Below are positions 1-4,468 of a stretch of DNA of 5,544 bases, one piece after another (position 1 is the first letter of the stretch; the number at the start of each line of letters is the position of its first letter). The notes beneath the pieces are model-generated. The model did not search any database. It had not been told where the DNA came from and saw nothing but the letters and a program-made list of their open reading frames with translations. Position numbers and translations under genes: made by a program. This DNA is from CAZVIK01 sp964627045 (GTDB lineage: Bacteria; Acidobacteriota; Terriglobia; Bryobacterales; Bryobacteraceae), in assembly GCA_964627045.1 (NCBI GenBank), contig CAZVIK010000244.1, forward strand, positions 1 through 5,544. Direction: 5' to 3'.

Positions 1-566
1 CCGATAATCGTCGCCCGCCAGACCATCAGCGCGTGTCCGCCGAGCACCGGGATCACGGCCGCGCGCCGGGGCCATGCGATCAAGCCCGCGCGGTGATATA
101 CCCCCAAGACCGCCCAAAGCCCCAGCACCGCTACGAGCGATGCAGCCGGGCTGTTCAGCGCCCGGCCCAAGTCCAGGAACACGCCCGATGCCGGGCCCGG
201 CGCGTAAAGTGCCGCGCTGGCCAGGGCCGCCAACAACGCCGCCACTCGCAGGCCCGCGGCGCCCATCAGAAGCAACCAGACGCGGCGGAGCGGCTCTCCC
301 GGTTCGAACGACCTCCACGCCGCCATCGCCAATACGTACGCCGCCGCGCCGAGCCCCAGCACTCCGAGCGGCGCCTGCCAGCGCAAATAGGCCGCGGCCG
401 CGGCACGCTCTCCAGTGACCGCCGCGAGCGCCACGGCTACCGCACCTACGATAATCGGAAACGCCGTCACCAGCCAAAGGAAGCGGGACATGCGGGCCGC
501 GGCGCGCCACGCGAGCCTCGTGGCCCCAGCGGGCGAACGCGTGATCGAAAGCGCGGAAGACGCCAT
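1..566 (-). CDS. Multi-pass membrane protein of unknown family, 3' end cut by the window edge
   Basis: Reading the minus strand from the ATG at 566-564 gives 188 uninterrupted codons to the window edge, with no stop, so the C-terminus lies outside. The protein begins with a basic, Arg/Ala-rich stretch (about residues 1-28). At least four or five hydrophobic segments follow, at roughly residues 30-50, 66-84, 96-120, 141-157 and 169-188. Short loops contain most of the charged residues (for example around 85-95 and 158-168). Arg, Trp and Ala are frequent and no catalytic motif is visible. The start is well supported: GGAGG lies 9 bases upstream and the ATG is 2 bases past the stop of the preceding gene. 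It is the third gene behind an ECF sigma factor. Inference: it could be a membrane sensor or anchor for that sigma system, or simply a co-transcribed membrane protein. I do not recognise the family. That the frame is coding is well supported by operon fit and hydrophobic pattern. Confidence 0.8.
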   Translation of the reverse strand, partial: MASSALSITRSPAGATRLAWRAAARMSRFLWLVTAFPIIVGAVAVALAAVTGERAAAAAYLRWQAPLGVLGLGAAAYVLAMAAWRSFEPGEPLRRVWLLLMGAAGLRVAALLAALASAALYAPGPASGVFLDLGRALNSPAASLVAVLGLWAVLGVYHRAGLIAWPRRAAVIPVLGGHALMVWRATII

Positions 567-568
567 GT

Positions 569-958
569 TCAGTCGCCTCCCCATGTGGCGCCCAGGTCGG
601 GCTTGTGCCGCTCCAGCAGACACGCCGCCGCGCGCCGCCCCAGAAAAAGCCCCGCCAACCGCCGAATCTCAGTTTCGAAAGCATCCCCCCCGTCGGTCGA
701 ACGCGCCAGCGCCGCCATCGGGTGATCTCCCAGGAAGGGCCGCAGGCCCAACGCGAGACGGAGGGCACGCCGGTGGCGCAACCGCTCCTCGGCTGCGGCC
801 ACCGCGGCGTCGTCGCGCAACAACTGAACCAGGCGTTTAACGCCGCGCTCGACCGGCGGAGCGGGCATCGGCTCACCGAGCTTCTCCCGGCAATCCGCCA
901 TGGCGGCCCGGATCTCCGCGGCCATCGACCGCGCGCGCGACCACCGCCAGCGGCTCAT
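569..958 (-). CDS. Unrecognised 129-residue soluble protein coupled to the ECF sigma factor gene
   Basis: The ATG at 958-956 overlaps the sigma factor stop (TGA at 957-955) as ATGA, a typical sign of translational coupling, so I prefer it to the upstream in-frame start at 1099, which lies deep inside the sigma gene. The 129-residue product is rich in Arg, Ala, Leu and Glu and looks mostly alpha-helical, with charged helices at about residues 10-25, 37-70 and 92-117. It has no membrane segment or signal peptide. It has only two cysteines (C23, C113) and lacks the HxxxCxxC zinc motif of common anti-sigma factors. Genes directly behind an ECF sigma factor often encode its anti-sigma factor, so this is a candidate regulator by position only. 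It could equally be an unrelated small protein. The family is not recognised. The coding call is firm; the function is unknown. Confidence 0.78.
   Translation of the reverse strand: MSRWRWSRARSMAAEIRAAMADCREKLGEPMPAPPVERGVKRLVQLLRDDAAVAAAEERLRHRRALRLALGLRPFLGDHPMAALARSTDGGDAFETEIRRLAGLFLGRRAAACLLERHKPDLGATWGGD
576..580 (-). promoter_or_regulatory. Ribosome binding site of the membrane protein gene
   Basis: On the minus strand GGAGG is followed by nine bases and then the ATG at 566-564. The site lies inside the last codons of the upstream gene. It fixes the start of the membrane protein and implies that ribosomes can load independently of coupling. Confidence 0.65.
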
Positions 959-1530
959 CGCGGCGCCCCCCGGCGCTTCAAGACGCCCTTCGTCTTCTTC
1001 AGCGCCCGCGCCAGCAGCGCTCCCACCGTCCCCGGCTGGATCTTGAGCACCCCGGCGATTTCCCGGTAGCCCAGTCCTTCGGCTCTGAGTTGGAGGCACT
1101 CGAACTCACGCCCCGACAGCGACGCCCGAATCTCGTCGGACAGCTCCTCGCCGCGAAGCCGTTCTTCGGGGTCCTGTGCACGATCGGCCCGGGTGAGCGC
1201 GGCTTCCAGCCCGAAGCTTGCTTGAACGCCCAGTCGCTTGCGGTCGTCCATGAGGAGATTGTGGAGAACGTGGTAGAGCCAGGCGCGGGGATTGGCGACC
1301 GTGCGTCCCTCTTTGCATGTTAGGAAATACCGAAGGAACGTCTCCTGGATGGCGTCCTCGGCCAGTTCCCGGTCACGGGTGAGCGCCACCGCGTAGCGGA
1401 ACAATCCCGCCGACTGCGCGCGGTACAACTGCACAGCCTGGGCTTCCAGGTCCGGCGCGGGAGGATGCGGCGCGGATACCGCAGGGACCAGACACAACTT
1501 CGCTGAGGCGGCGCTTGCCACTGTAGGCAA
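955..1530 (-). CDS. RNA polymerase sigma factor, ECF subfamily (sigma-70 family)
   Basis: This is a two-domain ECF sigma factor that would direct RNA polymerase to a small set of promoters. Region 2 spans about residues 35-99. It includes DAIQETFLRYF (59-69), matching the conserved DxxQExF core-binding helix, and NPRAWLYHVLHN (80-91), the -10 recognition part. Region 4 spans about 139-185. Its helix-turn-helix, REIAGVLKIQPGTVGALLARA (156-176), recognises the -35 element. A linker rich in charged residues (100-138) joins them, and there is no region 1 or 3, as expected for ECF factors. The length of 191 residues is normal. The start is uncertain: the most upstream possible codon is TTG at 1530, directly after an in-frame TAA, and no ATG precedes region 2. 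GTG at 1521 (residue 4) and GTG at 1434 (residue 33) are alternatives, and no strong ribosome site supports any of them. The gene leads a minus-strand operon, overlaps the next gene by 4 bases and is divergent from the tad genes. The ECF subgroup was not determined. Confidence 0.92.
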   Translation of the reverse strand: MPTVASAASAKLCLVPAVSAPHPPAPDLEAQAVQLYRAQSAGLFRYAVALTRDRELAEDAIQETFLRYFLTCKEGRTVANPRAWLYHVLHNLLMDDRKRLGVQASFGLEAALTRADRAQDPEERLRGEELSDEIRASLSGREFECLQLRAEGLGYREIAGVLKIQPGTVGALLARALKKTKGVLKRRGAPR

Positions 1531-1561
1531 TTATGACCGGGAAAGCCGCACACGCCAATAC

Positions 1562-1573
1562 TAACCTAGGTTA
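1562..1573. repeat. 12-bp perfect palindrome, candidate operator
   Basis: TAACCTAGGTTA equals its own reverse complement over all 12 bases, and symmetry stops at the next base on each side. It lies about 32 bases upstream of the earliest possible sigma start and before the tad promoter region. Its form fits a dimeric repressor or activator site. The half site contains AAC, which also occurs in the -35 element of many ECF promoters, but no correctly spaced -10 partner is obvious. Confidence 0.5.
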
Positions 1574-1599
1574 TGAGAAACACCAGGCTTTCGTACTAT
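1571..1599 (+). promoter_or_regulatory. Weak candidate promoter for the tad operon
   Basis: TTATGA (1571-1576) and TACTAT (1594-1599) are separated by 17 bases. Both match the sigma-70 consensus only partly, and the -35 element overlaps the end of the 12-bp palindrome. A second choice is TTTCGC (1624-1629) with TAAATA (1648-1653), spaced by 18 bases and lying within the bracketing inverted repeat. The sequence alone cannot decide between them. Confidence 0.22.
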
Positions 1600-1600
1600 A
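1595..1600 (-). promoter_or_regulatory. Candidate -10 element for the sigma factor operon
   Basis: On the minus strand these bases read TATAGT, close to the TATAAT consensus and about 65 bases before the TTG start. The base run 17 bases further upstream reads GATTTT, which is a poor -35, so this promoter may need an activator or may not be real. Confidence 0.22.
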
Positions 1601-1610
1601 GATTACTTTC

Positions 1611-1620
1611 TTTGGCCAAA
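1611..1620. repeat. 10-bp perfect palindrome, candidate operator
   Basis: TTTGGCCAAA is a perfect palindrome, and symmetry ends at both flanks. Its centre is 48 bases from the centre of the 12-bp palindrome. The two sequences differ, so they are probably not two copies of one site. A 10-base palindrome in AT-rich DNA can arise by chance. Confidence 0.35.
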
Positions 1621-1624
1621 ATCT

Positions 1625-1664
1625 TTCGCCGGGGCCGTCAGCGTAAATAAATACTCCCGGCGAA
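1625..1664. repeat. 9-bp inverted repeat bracketing an AT-rich core
   Basis: TTCGCCGGG (1625-1633) and CCCGGCGAA (1656-1664) are perfect inverted copies, and a G-T wobble at 1634/1655 adds a tenth pair. The 22-base middle contains TAAATAAATA, a possible -10 region. Arm centres are 31 bases apart, about three helical turns, so both arms would face the same side of the DNA. It may be a regulator site around the tad promoter or, if transcribed, a leader hairpin. Confidence 0.5.
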
Positions 1665-1686
1665 TCGTCATACGCACTTAGAACGT

Positions 1687-1706
1687 GATCGCGTGAGACG
1701 GCGATC
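1687..1706 (+). repeat. Short hairpin just before the tadE ribosome site
   Basis: GATCGC (1687-1692) and GCGATC (1701-1706) can pair as a 6-bp stem with an 8-base loop, ending 5 bases before the AAGGAG of tadE. It could influence ribosome access in the leader. The stem is short and could be chance. Confidence 0.25.
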
Positions 1707-1711
1707 CGTGC

Positions 1712-1717
1712 AAGGAG
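1712..1717 (+). promoter_or_regulatory. Ribosome binding site of tadE
   Basis: AAGGAG sits six bases before the ATG at 1724, a near-ideal site. It selects this start over the upstream in-frame alternatives. Confidence 0.8.
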
Positions 1718-1723
1718 CGGACG

Positions 1724-2230
1724 ATGCGGAAAACGCCTTCGGTACGGCGGAAAGGCAGGCGCGGCCAGGCGGCCATCGAGGTGGGACTGACCGTGGTGCT
1801 GCTGTTCGGCCTCATCTTCCTGGTCATGGACCTGGCCATGCTTTTGTTCGTGCAGTCCACGTTGACCCAGGCGGTGCGGGAGGGCGTCCGTGTGGGCGTC
1901 ACCGGGCGGCCCTACGCCGGCAACACATATGTGAACGACGCCATTCGGGCGGCGGTGCAGGACCAGGCCTTGGGATTCCTGAACGGAAACACCGGCGCCT
2001 GCCGGATCGGGATCAACTACTACAACCCCGATACCGGGGCCACTTCCACGGGGACGCAGGGCGACCTCTTGGTGGTATCGGTTTCAAACTTCAACTACAC
2101 TCCGCTCGGCGCGGTCCTCAAGAGCGCCGACCCCTTCTCGATCTCGGTCAGCTCGAGCGACATCGTCGAGCAGTGTCCGGCGTCAGGATGTCCGACGACG
2201 GTGAACCCCCAAGGACTTGTATGCAACTAG
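1724..2230 (+). CDS. tadE: TadE-family minor pseudopilin of a Tad/Flp pilus system
   Basis: TadE proteins are small membrane-anchored pseudopilins of the tight-adherence (Tad, Flp pilus) secretion machinery. The 168-residue product has a basic N-terminus (residues 1-13) and then RGQAAIEVGLTVVLLFGL, the TadE signature. The likely prepilin peptidase cut is after G14, placing E19 at mature position +5; V20 replaces the Tyr found at +6 in true Flp pilins. A single membrane segment runs from about 21 to 43, followed by the amphipathic helix QSTLTQAVREGVRVG (44-58). The remainder (60-168) is an extracytoplasmic domain with four cysteines (C93, C151, C156, C167), enough for two disulfides; the TadE signature itself has none. 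It is the first gene of a three-gene operon, with a strong ribosome site and the divergent control region upstream. The family call is firm. Assembly into a functional pilus is inferred, since no motor gene is in view. Confidence 0.9.
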   Translation: MRKTPSVRRKGRRGQAAIEVGLTVVLLFGLIFLVMDLAMLLFVQSTLTQAVREGVRVGVTGRPYAGNTYVNDAIRAAVQDQALGFLNGNTGACRIGINYYNPDTGATSTGTQGDLLVVSVSNFNYTPLGAVLKSADPFSISVSSSDIVEQCPASGCPTTVNPQGLVCN

Positions 2231-2234
2231 GAAC

Positions 2235-2238
2235 GAGG
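2235..2238 (+). promoter_or_regulatory. Ribosome binding site deciding the start of the second TadE-like gene
   Basis: GAGG lies six bases before the ATG at 2245 and just after the stop of the first tadE gene (2228-2230). A competing AAGGA (2211-2215) precedes an in-frame ATG at 2221, which would overlap the upstream gene by 10 bases. The 2245 start gives the compact basic N-terminus usual for this family and is preferred. Confidence 0.55.
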
Positions 2239-2244
2239 TGCGGC

Positions 2245-2886
2245 ATGCGACGCAGAAAGAGCGACAGACGCGGCCAGGCTCTCATCGAGTTTGTCCTGAT
2301 GGGAGCGTTCATCCTGGTTCCCCTCGTGGTCGGCCTCATTTCGGTCGGGTTCGCCCTGAACCGTTCTCTTCAAGTGGCTCAGGTGACGCGCGACGTCGGG
2401 CGCATGTTCGTCCGCGGCGTCGACTTCGCCGAACTCGCCAACCAGCAGTTGATCACGGGCTCCACTTCCCGTCCGAACCTTCCGGCCCTGGCTCGCGGTC
2501 TGGGGATGGCTCCGGCGACGGGGACGGCTACCGGCGGCACCACCGGCAACGGCGAACTCATCTTTTCGATCTACACGCGGATGCCGTCCAACTGCGGCTG
2601 CGCCAACGCCAACATGATCGTGCTGACCCGCCGCATCGTTGTCGGCAACCGGAACCTTTACACCAGCACGTACGGGAACCCTACCAGCACCCTGGTCAAT
2701 TCAGCGACGGGGGCGGTCAGCAACTATGCCAACGAGGTCTCGGCGAGGGCCAATTCACTCTCCACGATCGTGAACCTCGCCAGCATGGAGATGGCGTATA
2801 TGGTCGAGTCCAGGTTCATCTACCCGGACCTGGCGATGGCCGGAATTCTGCCTGACCCCGGCGTATTCTGGCGCGTTGTGTTCTAG
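2245..2886 (+). CDS. Second TadE/TadF-like pseudopilin
   Basis: The 213-residue product starts MRRRKSDRRGQALIEFVLMG, again the TadE-type signature. Cleavage would fall after G10, with E15 at mature +5 and F16 at +6. The membrane segment spans about 16-38 and is followed by an amphipathic helix (39-57). The outer domain has a Gly/Thr-rich low-complexity stretch (about 88-103), a CGC pair (C117, C119) and a Ser/Asn/Thr-rich region (135-180). It ends in an aromatic tail, GVFWRVVF. It is longer than the first TadE and similar to it mainly at the N-terminus. Its place between tadE and a TadG-like gene matches that of tadF in classical tad loci, so it may be the TadF equivalent, but sequence alone does not separate TadE from TadF. 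The start at 2245 is preferred; a start at 2221 would add eight residues. It is separated by 14 bases from tadE and 24 bases from the next gene. Confidence 0.85.
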   Translation: MRRRKSDRRGQALIEFVLMGAFILVPLVVGLISVGFALNRSLQVAQVTRDVGRMFVRGVDFAELANQQLITGSTSRPNLPALARGLGMAPATGTATGGTTGNGELIFSIYTRMPSNCGCANANMIVLTRRIVVGNRNLYTSTYGNPTSTLVNSATGAVSNYANEVSARANSLSTIVNLASMEMAYMVESRFIYPDLAMAGILPDPGVFWRVVF

Positions 2887-2897
2887 CGGAGGCATCC

Positions 2898-2903
2898 GAG
2901 GAG
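2898..2903 (+). promoter_or_regulatory. Ribosome binding site of the tadG-like gene
   Basis: GAGGAG lies seven bases before the ATG at 2911, in the 24-base gap after the preceding stop. It is a strong site that supports this start. Confidence 0.75.
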
Positions 2904-2910
2904 AATCCAA

Positions 2911-4380
2911 ATGACAACTCCACGTCTGGCAGCGAACCCGTCCCGGCGAGGGATCTCCATCATCACCGTCACGCTGGCTCTGTGCGTGATCATGCCGCTG
3001 GTCGGCCTGGGAGTGGATCTGACCATTCTCTACCTGGTGAAGTCGAAACTCCTGGCGGCCACCGACGCCGCCGTGCTCGCTGGCGCCCGCGCCCTGAGCC
3101 AGGGGGCCGACGCGACCGCGCAGCGTGTGAACGCCCAGGCGGCCGCCGTCAAGTTCTTCAACGCCAATTGGCCGGCCGGCTTTTGGGGCACGAGCAACCT
3201 TTCTTTCCCCACCCCGCTCGTTGACGACACTTCCTTCAACGGTTACCGGACCATCACCGCCAACGCCACGGTGGATGCCCCGCTCTATTTTCTGCGCGTC
3301 TTCGGCGGCAACGAGTCTATGGTCGCCGTGTCGGCGCAGGCGATGCGGCGCGACGCCCTGGTCGTACTCGTCCTGGACCGCTCAAGCTCGATGGACCGGG
3401 CTGTCGCCGGCACCGGCACCACGGCGTGCGAGATCGCGAAACTCGATGCGGTCGAGTTCATCAAGTATTTTGCCCAAGGCCGCGACCAGGTGGGGTTGAT
3501 CGTCTACAGTTCGGGACAATTCACCTACCAGTCGCGCACCAACTTCAACACCCCGGACGCTTCCGGGAACACGGTCACATCTTTGATTCAAGCCATCGAC
3601 TGCAGGGACAACACCGCAACCGCTGAAGGCCTGCGCGCCGCCTACCAGGAGGTGCTGCGCGTCAACAGCGCCACCAAAGCCAACGTCATCGTACTCATGA
3701 CCGACGGCATCCCTAACGGCGTCACCGGCGATTTCATCTCCTACCGGCTAAGTCCGTGCGGGACGATCGCGGTACCCATGGTCGGCGTGCTGGCACAGTG
3801 GGCCAACAACGCCACGACCGGCACCACAGCCGGCCTGATGGCGCGCACGTCCACCAGCGTGAGTTCGGGGACCACGTATTCCAACGAGAATACGGGTAAT
3901 TGCCGGTTCCGCAGCAATCTCGACCAAGTGCGCTACGACGTCTCGCGCATGCCCACCACCGACGTATACGGGAATGCTCTGGCCGGTCCCTACACTACCT
4001 ACAGCAACCCGTACGTCAGCTTCTTCGGGTCGGCGGCGAACCTGACCAGCGTCAGCCTCCCCCGCGAGATCACCAAGGCTTCGGCCAACGCCGCCGACAA
4101 TATGGCCACCACGATTCGCAGCGACTCCATCTTGAAACCGATGATCTACACCATCGGCCTGAACACCGATCCCACCGGCAGCGACGTCCCCGACGAGCAG
4201 TTGCTGATGAAGATCGCCAACGATTCCTCGCTGGCCACGGCGCCCGGCGCCGGTCCGACCTTCTACGCCCAGCAGATCAACCAGACCCGCGGAATCTACG
4301 TGCAAGCGCCCGACGCGACGCAGTTGCAGTCGGCGTTCACGACGGTCGCGACGCACATTGTAACCAGGCTGTCGCGCTAG
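2911..4380 (+). CDS. tadG: TadG-like protein with N-terminal anchor and von Willebrand factor A domain
   Basis: TadG-type proteins are membrane-anchored partners of TadE/TadF in Flp pilus assembly. The 489-residue product has a basic start, RRGISIITVTLALCVIMPLVG (12-32), as its membrane segment, and then the TadE/G-like helix LVKSKLLAATDAAVLAGARAL (42-62). It lacks the +5 Glu, so it is probably not cut by prepilin peptidase. A vWA domain starts near 147. The metal-site motif is complete: D156, S158 and S160 (DRSSSMD), T235 in DNTATAEGL and D265 in VLMTDGIPNG. The next core strand, MIYTIGL (411-417), comes only after about 135 residues rich in Ser, Thr, Asn and Gly, a large insertion in the fold. 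C173, C231, C283 and C331 lie in the outer part. The end, QLQSAFTTVATHIVTRL, is the usual final vWA helix. It is the last gene of the operon, followed by a terminator. A role as adhesin or assembly factor is inferred from the family; metal binding is inferred from the motif. Confidence 0.88.
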   Translation: MTTPRLAANPSRRGISIITVTLALCVIMPLVGLGVDLTILYLVKSKLLAATDAAVLAGARALSQGADATAQRVNAQAAAVKFFNANWPAGFWGTSNLSFPTPLVDDTSFNGYRTITANATVDAPLYFLRVFGGNESMVAVSAQAMRRDALVVLVLDRSSSMDRAVAGTGTTACEIAKLDAVEFIKYFAQGRDQVGLIVYSSGQFTYQSRTNFNTPDASGNTVTSLIQAIDCRDNTATAEGLRAAYQEVLRVNSATKANVIVLMTDGIPNGVTGDFISYRLSPCGTIAVPMVGVLAQWANNATTGTTAGLMARTSTSVSSGTTYSNENTGNCRFRSNLDQVRYDVSRMPTTDVYGNALAGPYTTYSNPYVSFFGSAANLTSVSLPREITKASANAADNMATTIRSDSILKPMIYTIGLNTDPTGSDVPDEQLLMKIANDSSLATAPGAGPTFYAQQINQTRGIYVQAPDATQLQSAFTTVATHIVTRLSR

Positions 4381-4405
4381 GCGGCGGCTCGGAGGCTCCC
4401 CACCC

Positions 4406-4440
4406 GCCCTCGCCGCGCGCCGCGGCGGGGGCTCTTTTTT
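4406..4440 (+). terminator. Rho-independent terminator of the tad operon
   Basis: GCCCTCGCCGC (4406-4416) pairs with GCGGCGGGGGC (4422-4432), giving an 11-bp stem with one G-T wobble and a 5-base loop. TC and six T residues follow (4435-4440). It starts 25 bases after the tadG stop. On the minus strand no T-run follows the hairpin, so it should act only on plus-strand transcripts and not on the convergent ftsH gene. Confidence 0.9.
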
Positions 4441-4468
4441 GCGCAAGCGTATCGCGCGGAGACAGCGC

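Larger units (their letters stand above)
1531..1723. promoter_or_regulatory. Divergent intergenic control region between the sigma operon and the tad operon
   Basis: This 193-base gap separates two outward-facing operons and must contain the promoters of both unless transcription enters from outside. About 1555-1655 is clearly more AT-rich than the flanking genes. It holds four distinct inverted repeats, listed separately, and AT-rich -10-like elements in both directions. No small gene with a plausible ribosome site was seen. The density of palindromes suggests binding sites for one or more regulators; this is inference. Confidence 0.6.

Noticed and set aside
33..840. Plus-strand open frames over the left end
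   Set aside because: They run opposite the membrane protein and the 129-residue gene, give Arg/Pro-rich low-complexity products and lack ribosome sites. The minus-strand genes explain this DNA.
569..1099. Longer version of the 129-residue protein starting at 1099
   Set aside because: The added 47 residues lie within sigma region 4 in another frame. The ATGA junction at 955-958 is a much better start.
1693..2244. Upstream extension of the second pseudopilin frame through the tadE gene, starting at a GTG at 1693
   Set aside because: The frame is open by chance across tadE and its translation is Arg/Gly-rich and not TadE-like. The true gene starts at 2245 or 2221, where a ribosome site and the TadE signature appear.
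2217..2855. 212-codon plus-strand frame overlapping the second pseudopilin gene
   Set aside because: The product is His/Arg/Gly-rich with no motif and it fully overlaps a gene with a clear family signature.
4406..4440. Bidirectional action of the terminator for ftsH
   Set aside because: On the minus strand the T-run becomes an A-run before the hairpin and no T-run follows it, so rho-independent termination of ftsH at this site is unlikely.
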